Positions 1 to 8,303 of a DNA stretch of 64,000 nt are shown piece after piece. The notes beneath the pieces are model-generated. The model saw only the letters and a program-made list of their open reading frames with translations, did no database searches and was not told the DNA's origin. Position 1 is the first letter of the stretch. Every line of letters begins with the position of its first letter. Source of the DNA: Pseudoalteromonas neustonica (GTDB lineage Bacteria; Pseudomonadota; Gammaproteobacteria; Enterobacterales; Alteromonadaceae); contig NZ_BDDS01000019.1 in assembly GCF_001653135.1 (NCBI RefSeq), forward strand, positions 1 through 64,000. Reading direction: 5' to 3'. Position numbers and translations under genes: made by a program.

Positions 1-291
1 GGTTAAAACTGACCACGCAATTTACACGCGTATTTCATGGCGCAGTAGGTAGGACGACCTCACAAGAGAGTTACTGTGAACACTTGAGCAGAAAACGGCG
101 TAGCAACGTCAGTAACAGCGAAAAGCTACTGGCATAAAGTTAAAAGTCCTCAGTAAAAAGTTAAAACTGCAATTATGCAGTTATTTTCATGCGCGTAATT
201 TAGGTTTCACAGTATAGGCGCTCGCTTAATGAACGATGTGCAAGTGATGATATAAAAAGAGATAAGTTTTTAGCCTAAAAGAGTAAACTTA

Positions 292-337
292 GTAGCACAG
301 TTTTATTTACTCAATTAAAGTGGCTGTCTAGTTTATT
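292..337 (+). repeat. 46-bp direct repeat, copy 1
   Basis: This stretch matches 7729-7774 in the same orientation with only two mismatches that I can see; both contain TTTACTCAATTAAAGTGGCT. The flanks are unrelated. The two copies bracket the whole lipoprotein-TonB receptor-lipoprotein locus. It may be a remnant end of an insertion sequence or an intergenic repeat; I cannot assign a family. Confidence 0.7.
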
Positions 338-581
338 TCATTGCTGTAGGTGTTGTCTTGAATGCAGACCAACTTGCATATTCTCATTAAGCTTTGATCA
401 CGAAAATCACTCGATTAAAGCCAATGGGATCAAATTTTGACTTCAGATATTATAATTCCTGACCGTCCGCTCATGTCACTCACCAGCCACTCGACAACAT
501 AAGATGTTGATAATAATTGGTAAGGTATTTTGCTGTGTAGGATGGCGTTGGTCAGGTGCTACTGAGAGCGATCTTTCTTTT

Positions 582-607
582 ACAAATTATTATTAATAAT
601 CATTTGT
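582..607. repeat. AT-rich near-perfect palindrome
   Basis: A 26-base inverted repeat: ACAAAT at the left pairs with ATTTGT at the right, and the centre ATTATTAATAAT is itself palindromic; only one base pair is mismatched. No run of T follows and no gene starts just downstream on the plus strand, so it is not an obvious terminator. It distantly resembles Fur-type operators, but the match is too weak to call. Confidence 0.45.
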
Positions 608-669
608 ATCAACTTGGTCTTATTTTTACTTTCCTTTTTATTGAAGTGGTTACTTTAGCTTTAAAATAA

Positions 670-700
670 AAAAGCCTTAACATTGACGTTAAGGCTTTTT
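670..700 (-). terminator. Terminator after the first lipoprotein gene
   Basis: A 12-bp perfect stem (AAAAGCCTTAAC paired with GTTAAGGCTTTT) with a 6-base loop lies 25 bases past the stop codon of the minus-strand gene that ends at 725. A run of T follows on the minus strand. A rho-independent terminator is the straightforward reading; the T-run on the plus side could make it bidirectional. Confidence 0.85.
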
Positions 701-724
701 GTTTACCCGGGGTTTCACAAAAAT

Positions 725-2800
725 TTATTCTTTAGTTAGTAATGCAATTTCGCCAAGTTGAACTAGGCGGCCTTCATCGCCTCCAACACCATCGCCTGTT
801 TGCTCATTTAAAAAGCTGAACCGGTAATATGCATAAGCAGTTGTATTACTCGGTACTTCAAATTGATAGGTAACTAAGCGTGCAGGATTATCGGGGAACA
901 TGGCGGTATCAATAAGTTGCCAGTTGGCACCATCGGTTGAGCCAAATACTTGCCAGCTAGTAGGATCGCGTTGTGGGTTATCGTTACCCGTTGCAATACT
1001 GTAGCGGTTAAGTAGCTGAGTTTGTTCAAAACTAAAATCAACATCAACACTGGAGACGACTTGTATTGGCAGTAGTGTAGGGGCGTGCTCTGCTACCCAC
1101 CACGGCGCTTCAATGATCGCGTTATATTTATTTTTAACGTTATTATCCGTTGTTTTATCAACCCCTTCTCCCCAAATACCTACATCAGTGGCGTAGCCCG
1201 TTACTGTCATGCCGGCATCTTGTGCAAAGTTACGGTAACCTTCTACCGGTGTTGGGTAAGAGGGAGTTAACCCTAAGTCATTTTTTAAATACTGCTGATA
1301 CTGCGCGAAAACAATATCTATACCGCGTTGCGCTGAAAAAATTGATTTAAATGCAGCGTCAAAACTCCATTCTTCAATTTCATTGGCTGAGGCATTAAAT
1401 AAACGTATAAAATCAGTATTTTGATTTGTATTCGCCACCCATTCTAAAAAGAACGATGTTTGATTGTAGGCATCTTCATTCCAGCTATCGATCCAGCTAA
1501 TTTGTGGGCGTTGATGTTCTAAAAAGCCTGCTTTAATACGCACATAATTAGCTAAGCCTTCCAGGTAGCTGTGAAGCTCTGCACCGGGTTTATATTCGCC
1601 GTTTGCTGGCGTGTTATTGTAGCCATGGGTTAATTCGTGCCACAGTATACCCATGATCTCTTGACGTAATGCTTCATCGCCTTTACTTTCTAGGTTAGCT
1701 AAGTGGTTTAGATCAAAATATAAAATCATATTTTTATCTGTGCCGCTTTTTGCTGCGGGAAAGTCATATTCACCTGTTTCAAAATTCAGTGTTTCGAATA
1801 CATTGATTTCAGTTACGTTAGTATAAAGAATTTGCGCAACGCCTAATGAAATTTGATGGATAATGTCTGTTAAGTCAGGCATTACACGCTCTAATGCGAG
1901 TTGCCCAGGGTGATCTGCTAAGTTTTTAGTATAACTAACCGCAGGTTTTGGAAAGCCAGCCCATGGTGTAGCAGGGTCCCAAACACGAATCGCATTTTTA
2001 TCTACTAACGTCGTGCTGCCTTTATCATTACTTGCCGTGAGTGTAACTGTTTTAGGCCCTAACGAACTAAATTTGACTAGAGGGCTTAGCGCTGTACTTG
2101 TTGCTGGTGTTCCATCTTCAAATTGCCATTCCCAGCTTGTAGCGCCAGCTAAAGAGGTGTCTTTAAAAATGATAAATTGGTCAACTTCTGGCGTTTTATC
2201 ATTGACGTTATAGCTAACTATCGGGGCTTTTGCTTTTACTTGAAGCTCAATTTCAGCAAGTTGCAAAATATCGTTCCCATAGCTATCAGTGCCACCGTGA
2301 ACGAGTTCAAATTTATAATATTGATAAGCACTTAATTCGCCTTCAATCTCATAACTATTTAATTGCCCACGTTTAGCAAATACTTGGTTAGCTTGGCTAT
2401 CAATTTCAAGCCATTCGTTAGCATCGTTTGAGGCTTTGAGTACCCAGTTTTTTGGATCTCTGTTGGGTTCGTCATCTGCTGAAATGAAGTTATACGACAC
2501 GAGCTCATAAGCTTGGCTGGCTTTAAATATGACGGTCGCATTTTTTGAAAACGTTAAAAATTTAGTGCCTTTATTACCATCAAATAAATTGCTAACTGTT
2601 TCAGCTGGTGGCGAGTCTGCATCAATCGCTGAGATTTCACGGCCTGCATCAGTGCTCATGTTTCTAACCGCGGTTTCTGTTACAACCGCAGGGGTATCTG
2701 TTTTTGGTTTTGCTGTTGAAACAAACCCAGAGCCGTCATTGCACCCGACTAGCAGACTTGTTACACACAAAGCGATTGTTGATAAATGTAATTTTTTCAT
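725..2800 (-). CDS. BSP-family metallopeptidase lipoprotein with PKD and two discoidin-like domains
   Basis: Predicted surface or periplasmic lipoprotein peptidase of 691 residues. A type II signal peptide ends at lipobox LLVGC (Cys20, followed by Asn, so outer-membrane sorting is expected). Residues about 48-190 look like a discoidin (F5/8C) domain, 193-275 like a PKD domain, and about 285-510 match the basic secretory protein (BSP) peptidase family, with zinc motif WHELTH at 387-392 and the downstream LEGLANYVRIKAG segment typical of that family. Residues about 530-690 form a second discoidin-like domain. The gene lies directly downstream of the TonB-dependent receptor, separated by a hairpin. 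A shorter paralogue at 6062-7528 shares the first three domains. Peptidase activity follows from the motif; the substrate is unknown, though the discoidin and PKD modules suggest glycan or matrix binding. Confidence 0.85.
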   Translation of the reverse strand: MKKLHLSTIALCVTSLLVGCNDGSGFVSTAKPKTDTPAVVTETAVRNMSTDAGREISAIDADSPPAETVSNLFDGNKGTKFLTFSKNATVIFKASQAYELVSYNFISADDEPNRDPKNWVLKASNDANEWLEIDSQANQVFAKRGQLNSYEIEGELSAYQYYKFELVHGGTDSYGNDILQLAEIELQVKAKAPIVSYNVNDKTPEVDQFIIFKDTSLAGATSWEWQFEDGTPATSTALSPLVKFSSLGPKTVTLTASNDKGSTTLVDKNAIRVWDPATPWAGFPKPAVSYTKNLADHPGQLALERVMPDLTDIIHQISLGVAQILYTNVTEINVFETLNFETGEYDFPAAKSGTDKNMILYFDLNHLANLESKGDEALRQEIMGILWHELTHGYNNTPANGEYKPGAELHSYLEGLANYVRIKAGFLEHQRPQISWIDSWNEDAYNQTSFFLEWVANTNQNTDFIRLFNASANEIEEWSFDAAFKSIFSAQRGIDIVFAQYQQYLKNDLGLTPSYPTPVEGYRNFAQDAGMTVTGYATDVGIWGEGVDKTTDNNVKNKYNAIIEAPWWVAEHAPTLLPIQVVSSVDVDFSFEQTQLLNRYSIATGNDNPQRDPTSWQVFGSTDGANWQLIDTAMFPDNPARLVTYQFEVPSNTTAYAYYRFSFLNEQTGDGVGGDEGRLVQLGEIALLTKE

Positions 2801-2827
2801 GATATTACCTGATTTTTAATTATTATT

Positions 2828-2853
2828 AGGTGCTTAATTAATATTAAGCACCT
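2828..2853 (-). terminator. Perfect hairpin between receptor and lipoprotein genes
   Basis: Stem AGGTGCTTAAT / ATTAAGCACCT (11 bp, 4-base loop) lies between the stop of the TonB receptor gene and the start of the following lipoprotein gene, both on the minus strand. The bases after it on the minus strand are AT-rich without a clean T-run. It may act as a partial terminator or protect the receptor mRNA, allowing different expression of the two genes. Confidence 0.6.
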
Positions 2854-2861
2854 GTGGTATT

Positions 2862-5693
2862 TTAAAAGGCGTAAGTTAAGCGCAGCGAGAATTGGCGGCC
2901 AAGTGTGTCGTATGCGCCCATGCGATAAAATGGGTAGCCTGTAAACGTTTCATCTTGTGGAGGCATCGCATTAAATAGGTTATTAATAGTGAAAATAACG
3001 CGTGCATCTTCATTTAGCTGTTGACCTAAAGTTAGGTTGTAGCGGGTCCATGCGGGCAATTTTACGCGATCACCATAATTGGCGTTATTCCACAGGGCGC
3101 CTTTGTAATTCGCTAATACAGAAATAGCAGTATTATCGTGCTCCCAGGTAACGCTCGCATTCGCTAAGGTGCGAAAATCCATGTTGTTTTGGTCATCAAG
3201 TAAATCAAGTAACTCATCGCCAGCACGCAAACGCTCTTTCTTTTTCAGTGTGCGAGTTAAGTTAAACTGATACTTGAACGAGCCAAGGTCAGTTTCAGCT
3301 AGGCCTTTAACGCCAATATCAACACCAGCATCTTGACGTTCAGATGCATTAATATAGCCTTCAGTAATTGTATGCGGTGTGTAAGGGTCGCCAGAGATTG
3401 GGTTACCTAATCGGTCAGTGCCATTGCCTGCGCCGTCGTAGCGTTGAATGCGCGAAGCCATGTTTTTACAGCGCTCAGAGTTACTATCAAATACGCCTGT
3501 TTGGCAGTCATAGTCAATCGACATAATGTAGCCTGCACTAAGGACTTGAATTTTGTCTTTGATTGTAATGTCGTAGTAGTCGATATTAAACGAAAGGTAT
3601 TCGTTAAACTCATAGACGATACCCGCAGTAAAGGTGCTTCCGGTTTCTTCTTTTAAGCTTTTATCACCAGTTGATACACTTTCAAAGTTTACTTGTAAGC
3701 TGGGTTGATCAGGGTTGCTTTGAAGGTCTGCGTTTGCGCAACTAGTTGCCAGAGCACTGGCGTCATATTCTAGTGCTTCGTCTGAGTTGGCTAATTGTTT
3801 ACATGCATCTGCAAGGATGCGGTCGTTGCCTGCGCCAAAGTTACCACTAAAGCCTTTATAAACAGCCGCTAAATCAGGCCCACGGAATGTTGTGCCCATT
3901 GCTGTTCTAAAAACGACTTCTTCAACAGGGCGGTAGCTTAAACCTAATTGTGTGGAAAATGCGCCGCCTACGTTAGAGTCATCATCATAATAGTCATAAC
4001 GTACAGCGGATTCGATATCAAGCGTATCAGTCACAGGAACTAACACTTCAATTGCCGCGGCATAACGATCCCGCTCGCCTTTTGTTGTTACCCCTGTCAG
4101 ACCTTCAAACTCTTTATTTAGAACTCGTTCATCAGGGATTGCTTCTGTCCCTTCATTCATAAATTCTATATAGGCTGAAAACGCCACTGGCCCAGCTGGA
4201 AGTTCAAATAAATCACCAGTAATATCTGCGGTAAATGTATTATTAAATGAGTTACCTTGATATGTGGCCCAATCGGCAATTTGCAGTGCTGAATCAGGGG
4301 TTAGCTCACCAAACCACAACCCGTAATTTGGGCGGTGTATTGGTAGGTTATTAACTTCGCCGAGTTTCGCACCAAGAACAGATGACAGACCTGTTTTGGT
4401 GTTATGCAAATAGCGGTCAGAAAAGTCATACTCTGAGCGTGAAAAGCCTAGTGAGTAATCTAAGTCAGCAACTTGGCCCATAACACCAAAGTTAAATGAA
4501 TAAGAAGTGTCTTTAAATGTACGACCATAACCATCATTGGTGTACTCATTGTCGAGCACTTTACGCCACATGTATTTTACACTAGCGCCTTGACTGCCGT
4601 CTTTGTTTGCTAGATCAGGATCCCAAAACTCAGTATCGTTAAAGAATAATGTGCCACGGCTACCTTTCTTTTCTTGGCTGATATAAAAGCCATTTGCAAA
4701 TAAGGTAAGGTCATTACTTAATTCATATTCTGAATTTAAGTAACCACTAAATGTTTGATTTTTATTTATTAAATGGTTGTCGCCTGTTTCATCCCAGCCA
4801 CAGCTCATGCCATAATTATTACGCTGAATAAAGTGTTGCACAGCCTTTGGGTGAGGGTTAGTTTCGGTGTTGCAATATTGTGTACTGTAGTTATTGATTG
4901 TTGGTGTATCAAGCGAGTAAACAGTAATAGATCGGTTTAATTCGCGGTTTCCATTTGGCGCAGGGTTATCCCACAGACTGTCGTGATAAGGACGATCACT
5001 TGAAAAAAGCCCCGCGTTATCTTTGTATTCTAATGCGTAATCAAGGGTCCATGCATCTTTGCTATAGCCACCTACAAAACTAACGCTTTTACGGCGATTT
5101 GAGCCATACGTATCTACACCACCGTCAATATCGATATATTGACCTTCAATTCCTTTTTTGGTGATGATATTAACAACGCCACCCATTGCTTCTGAGCCGT
5201 AAATAGCTGACGCGCCGCCCGTTTGAATATCAATACGATCAACCATTGCAGTTGGTATCATATCTAGGTTAACAAAGTTTGTTTGGCCGCCAAAAGGCAT
5301 AGGGTAATATGCTAGACGCTTACCGTTAACGAGGATCAAAGTGTACTCAGGGCCTAAACCTCGTAGGTTGAGCTCTTTTGCACCAGGTGTATAAGAGCCT
5401 GTGTTAACTTCACCTAAAACAGCGCCCGTTGCTGCTGTATTATTTGCCAGCGCATCATAAACAGATGAAAATCCATTTTTGATCATATCATCAGAGGTGA
5501 TCGAAAATACGTTCACAACCCCTTCAAGTTCGGTACGTTTAATACGCGAACCAGTTGTTACTATACGTTCAATTTCAGTCTCTGCGACGTTATTTTCAGT
5601 ATTTTGTTCAGCCGCAATAACCGGAATTGACAAGGCGCATGACAGCGCTATGCAGATTTTAGAAAAAAAATATCTTTTTGGTAACTTATTCAT
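2862..5693 (-). CDS. TonB-dependent outer-membrane receptor
   Basis: Large ligand-gated outer-membrane transporter of about 943 residues. The N-terminus has a cleavable signal peptide (MNKLPKRYFF..., hydrophobic core, cleavage after IAA). The plug domain starts near the VTTGSRIKR segment and includes the usual LNLRGLGPEYTLILVNGKR region and GGASAIYGSEAMGGVVNI; the barrel continues to a C-terminal Phe (LTYAF). The GSRIKR-type plug is common in Alteromonadales and Xanthomonadales receptors for peptides or glycans. I chose the ATG at 5693, preceded by GGTGGGG, over the ATG 12 bases upstream, which has no ribosome site. It lies between two BSP-peptidase lipoprotein genes, which suggests import of their products, although the ligand is not readable from sequence. 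Confidence 0.9.
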   Translation of the reverse strand: MNKLPKRYFFSKICIALSCALSIPVIAAEQNTENNVAETEIERIVTTGSRIKRTELEGVVNVFSITSDDMIKNGFSSVYDALANNTAATGAVLGEVNTGSYTPGAKELNLRGLGPEYTLILVNGKRLAYYPMPFGGQTNFVNLDMIPTAMVDRIDIQTGGASAIYGSEAMGGVVNIITKKGIEGQYIDIDGGVDTYGSNRRKSVSFVGGYSKDAWTLDYALEYKDNAGLFSSDRPYHDSLWDNPAPNGNRELNRSITVYSLDTPTINNYSTQYCNTETNPHPKAVQHFIQRNNYGMSCGWDETGDNHLINKNQTFSGYLNSEYELSNDLTLFANGFYISQEKKGSRGTLFFNDTEFWDPDLANKDGSQGASVKYMWRKVLDNEYTNDGYGRTFKDTSYSFNFGVMGQVADLDYSLGFSRSEYDFSDRYLHNTKTGLSSVLGAKLGEVNNLPIHRPNYGLWFGELTPDSALQIADWATYQGNSFNNTFTADITGDLFELPAGPVAFSAYIEFMNEGTEAIPDERVLNKEFEGLTGVTTKGERDRYAAAIEVLVPVTDTLDIESAVRYDYYDDDSNVGGAFSTQLGLSYRPVEEVVFRTAMGTTFRGPDLAAVYKGFSGNFGAGNDRILADACKQLANSDEALEYDASALATSCANADLQSNPDQPSLQVNFESVSTGDKSLKEETGSTFTAGIVYEFNEYLSFNIDYYDITIKDKIQVLSAGYIMSIDYDCQTGVFDSNSERCKNMASRIQRYDGAGNGTDRLGNPISGDPYTPHTITEGYINASERQDAGVDIGVKGLAETDLGSFKYQFNLTRTLKKKERLRAGDELLDLLDDQNNMDFRTLANASVTWEHDNTAISVLANYKGALWNNANYGDRVKLPAWTRYNLTLGQQLNEDARVIFTINNLFNAMPPQDETFTGYPFYRMGAYDTLGRQFSLRLTYAF

Positions 5694-5724
5694 ATCCCCA
5701 CCCATTTTATTATTTATATAGTTT

Positions 5725-5736
5725 AGAACGTTCCAA
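5725..5736 (-). promoter_or_regulatory. Putative operator upstream of the TonB receptor, site 1
   Basis: On the plus strand the site reads AGAACGTTCCAA, containing the perfect palindrome GAACGTTC with a central CG, a pattern common among LacI-family operators. It lies about 30 bases upstream of the receptor start. Related sites occur at 5838-5849 and 7566-7577. The regulator is not encoded in this window as far as I can tell. Confidence 0.45.
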
Positions 5737-5837
5737 TTTAAAGCTAAAAAAAACTAAATTTACATAGCTACAGGCTAATAAATATTTATATTTTATTCGT
5801 ATATCAATTTTATTTATTAAAAACAAACCCAGAAATA

Positions 5838-5849
5838 GGAACGATCCAA
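5838..5849 (-). promoter_or_regulatory. Putative operator upstream of the TonB receptor, site 2
   Basis: The plus strand reads GGAACGATCCAA, sharing AACG-TCCAA with the sites at 5725 and 7566. It lies 113 bases further upstream of site 1. Paired sites at such spacing would allow looping by a dimeric or tetrameric repressor; this is inference. Confidence 0.35.
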
Positions 5850-6021
5850 TAATCAGCTAGAAAATAAACAATGTCAAACAAAAATTACATTTAGTTCACA
5901 AAGTTTTCTATTTTAAGGTCGATTTAAAATGTAAGGACAGGTAACTTTGAGGCAGTAATTTAGAGGGGGTTGGAGGGCTACTTGGCGAACAAAGAGGGTG
6001 GGGATATGCATATTTATTAGT

Positions 6022-6055
6022 AAAAAGCATATAATTGGCTATATGCTTTTTATTA
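6022..6055 (-). terminator. Terminator after the second BSP lipoprotein gene
   Basis: A 12-bp perfect stem (AAAAAGCATATA paired with TATATGCTTTTT, 6-base loop) lies directly past the stop codon at 6062 of the minus-strand gene and is followed by T residues on that strand. It separates this gene from the TonB receptor downstream, so the receptor needs its own promoter. Confidence 0.85.
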
Positions 6056-6061
6056 TTTAGT

Positions 6062-7528
6062 TTATTGAGCAGTGATTAGGCTCTGCTGGTATTGTTCCCA
6101 AAGTGAAGAAAGAGGCTCGTCAGTGAGTGATTCTATGGCAGTTTGAAACGACCACGGTTCAATATTTTTTGCAGTTTGATTAAATCGGTATGCAAAATCA
6201 TCCACTTTGTTGTCAGATAACCACTTTAAGAAAAACCCTGTATTAGTGTAACCACCAAGCCATGTTTGTGAGGTTTTAGGTGAGCGTGTTTTATGATAGC
6301 CAGCTTCAATTCTGATCAAGTCGGCCATGCCTTCAATAAAGGCGTGAGTGTCGTCAGATGCATAACTGGTGTTTGCAGGAAACAGCTGGTAACCATGGGT
6401 AAGCTCATGCCAAAGCACACCAAGTAGCTCATATTTGACGACTTCATCCGGTTGTTCTTTGAGTTTTTCAGTAATATATTTTGAGCTAAAGGCGATAACC
6501 ATATTGGTTTCATCACCGCTGCGATACGCTAATGTATCCATCCACTCTAATTTAAATTCTACTTGGCGAAACTCTGGTACTTCTGCAAAATTTTTATATA
6601 ATTCTTTAACTAATTGATGTGTAACATCATCAATTGTTTGGGATAAATCAGGAAATAGTGCAATTAGACGATGATAACCCGGTGATTTTTTATCAATAAA
6701 ATTCAACTTTACAGTTGGAGTTTTAAACCCTTGCCATGGTTTACTTTTATCGAGTACTTTAATTGCATTATATTTGGTTAAGGTGTCTGAACCATAATTA
6801 TTAATCGCTTTTAAAGATAAATTATAACTGCCAGGTTCAGCAAAACTCACTGTTGGGGATGGTGTATTTTTAGAGAGTATGGTTTTATTGGCGCGCCATA
6901 CATAACTGGTTGGTTTGTTGAGCGTATTGCTTTGTAGTTGTACATTTTCATTTGGTTTTACAATCTGTTTTGATACCAAAAAGTCAACAACAGGTAACTT
7001 GGTAGGGGCTAAAAGCTGTAAGTCCGCCAACTGAAGATAATTGTCTCCCCATTGTGTTTTACCGCGTTGGGTCATTTCAAGGCGGTAAAACTGATAGCTA
7101 CTTTCATTATCAAGCTCAAATTCTGCGGTAAAACCCCTCTGTGCAAATTTAAAATCACTGATTGTTTGCAGTGTTTGCCAGTCAGTCTGATTATTTGAGC
7201 CACGTAGCGTCCAATTGCTTGGGTCGCGCATTGGTGCATCTTGCGCTGAGGTTAATCGGTATTTTTTTACTGAGATAGGTTTGCCATAATCAAACTGAAC
7301 CCAAGTGCTACTTTGTTTTGATAGGTATTTACTACTTTTTGAATCATCAAATAATTGGGTTAACCCTTCACCGGCTATTTCATCAGGGTATTGACTAGAC
7401 ACTTTACTTGTCGTTGAAAGGGGATCAGTGATATCAATCAGTACAAGGTCATTATTATTTATTGTAGGTGTGAAGCTACAGCCAGTTAGTAAAAAAATAG
7501 GCAGTATAGAAAGTCGTTTTTTCATCAT
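6062..7528 (-). CDS. BSP-family metallopeptidase lipoprotein, short paralogue
   Basis: A 488-residue lipoprotein; the lipobox is LLTGC (Cys17, followed by Ser). It is a paralogue of the protein at 725-2800: residues about 30-175 form a discoidin-like domain with the same RDPSNWTLRGSN pattern, 178-260 a PKD-like domain, and 265-488 a BSP peptidase domain with WHELTHGY at 373-380 and FIEGMADLIRIEAG downstream. It ends just after the peptidase domain, so it lacks the second discoidin-like domain of its paralogue. An operator-like motif lies about 40 bases upstream of the start, matching those before the receptor. The start could be either of the first two Met codons. Zinc peptidase activity is well supported by the motif; the substrate is unknown. 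Confidence 0.85.
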   Translation of the reverse strand: MMKKRLSILPIFLLTGCSFTPTINNNDLVLIDITDPLSTTSKVSSQYPDEIAGEGLTQLFDDSKSSKYLSKQSSTWVQFDYGKPISVKKYRLTSAQDAPMRDPSNWTLRGSNNQTDWQTLQTISDFKFAQRGFTAEFELDNESSYQFYRLEMTQRGKTQWGDNYLQLADLQLLAPTKLPVVDFLVSKQIVKPNENVQLQSNTLNKPTSYVWRANKTILSKNTPSPTVSFAEPGSYNLSLKAINNYGSDTLTKYNAIKVLDKSKPWQGFKTPTVKLNFIDKKSPGYHRLIALFPDLSQTIDDVTHQLVKELYKNFAEVPEFRQVEFKLEWMDTLAYRSGDETNMVIAFSSKYITEKLKEQPDEVVKYELLGVLWHELTHGYQLFPANTSYASDDTHAFIEGMADLIRIEAGYHKTRSPKTSQTWLGGYTNTGFFLKWLSDNKVDDFAYRFNQTAKNIEPWSFQTAIESLTDEPLSSLWEQYQQSLITAQ

Positions 7529-7565
7529 TATTTTAAATTTAGTGTGGTTTTTGTAGTAATTTATT

Positions 7566-7577
7566 GCAACGTTCCAA
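7566..7577 (-). promoter_or_regulatory. Putative operator upstream of the short BSP lipoprotein gene
   Basis: The plus strand reads GCAACGTTCCAA, sharing AACGTTCCAA with the site before the TonB receptor. It is located about 40 bases upstream of the start codon at 7528. The common motif suggests that both transcription units answer to one regulator. Confidence 0.45.
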
Positions 7578-7728
7578 AAATAGCAAGGTTAATTGACCTC
7601 AGAATATTCCTTTTACAATTAAACTTTACTGAAAGTATTAGGGCGTGTTGACCTTTATAGATGAAGATAAAAGATGATAACAAAGATGGGATAACAAATA
7701 ACAAAGATAACACCCATCCTAATGTTTG

Positions 7729-7774
7729 GTAGCACAGCTTTATTTACTCAATTAAAGTGGCTGTCCAGTTTATT
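7729..7774 (+). repeat. 46-bp direct repeat, copy 2
   Basis: Second copy of the repeat at 292-337 (two mismatches). It lies between the upstream end of the BSP lipoprotein gene and a small membrane-protein gene. Upstream, at 7639-7649, the string TAGGGCGTGTT recurs at 16041-16051, which may be another trace of a dispersed element. Confidence 0.7.
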
Positions 7775-7798
7775 GACCTCTTATAGGACTAAATATAT

Positions 7799-8110
7799 AT
7801 GGTTTTTAAGAATAACTTTGGCTACTTTGGGATTCATAGCATGACATTATTAATTATGGATATGTTTCTCGTTCAGTTCGACTGGAAATACATACTTGCA
7901 GGTTTTCTTTTTTATCTATTCGCCTATCCAATTTGGTCAAGTAAAAAACGTGGAAAGCGTGATTCAGAAAACTCCAAAATTGATATACTTGAACTTATCG
8001 TTGAGTTTCTTATTGAATTTATCATATGGTTTTTCCGTACACTTGGTCGTTTATTTAGGATCTTGTCGGGTAATAAGGGTGATACTATTGCTCTCGACAT
8101 CGACCTATAG
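7799..8110 (+). CDS. Small predicted membrane protein
   Basis: A 103-residue protein that I do not recognise. Residues about 20-46 form a hydrophobic segment (YILAGFLFYLFAYPIW), followed by a basic patch SSKKRGKR and then an amphipathic or second hydrophobic stretch at about 65-85 (LIVEFLIEFIIWFF). AGGA lies 10 bases before the ATG at 7799, which supports that start; an in-frame ATG at 7841 is the alternative. The gene stands alone directly beside a repeat copy. There is no sign of function. Confidence 0.5.
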   Translation: MVFKNNFGYFGIHSMTLLIMDMFLVQFDWKYILAGFLFYLFAYPIWSSKKRGKRDSENSKIDILELIVEFLIEFIIWFFRTLGRLFRILSGNKGDTIALDIDL

Positions 8111-8303
8111 TTGGGTAGTATGAGCCTTTTAACCTTAAGCCTCTTACACAACGCATCATGCATTTCTTATTAACAGTTATTTAAAATGCTGGTGGCTCTG
8201 AACCAATAAATGACCGCTCATTGTATAACGTATTACTGACTCTTAAATAGCACCAATAATGCTGTTTTTGTCAAGCTGCGAGTTTTGTATGGGAATATTA
8301 ATA

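Larger units (their letters stand above)
1..669. other. Gene-free left edge
   Basis: No convincing coding region is visible on either strand here. It holds one copy of a 46-bp repeat (292-337), a 26-bp AT-rich near-palindrome (582-607), a small perfect hairpin ACTGCA-ATTA-TGCAGT (166-181), and a 10-base direct repeat GTTAAAACTG at 2-11 and 160-169. The mixture of short repeats and absence of genes suggests decayed mobile or intergenic DNA, but I do not recognise a specific element. Confidence 0.5.
5706..6021. other. Intergenic control region of the receptor gene
   Basis: No gene is visible. The region carries the putative promoter of the TonB receptor (minus strand) and two copies of an operator-like motif (5725-5736 and 5838-5849). 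The rest is AT-rich with no further recognisable structure. Confidence 0.5.

Noticed and set aside
1-290. Possible integron attC or phage attachment site
   Set aside because: Short repeats exist, but no core site pair or integrase is visible; the evidence is too thin.
2529-2819. Plus-strand frame opposite the first BSP lipoprotein
   Set aside because: Antisense shadow of a strongly supported gene; the frame shows no signal or domain.
5479-5721. Plus-strand frame opposite the TonB receptor start
   Set aside because: It is the antisense shadow of the signal peptide and plug region of the receptor.
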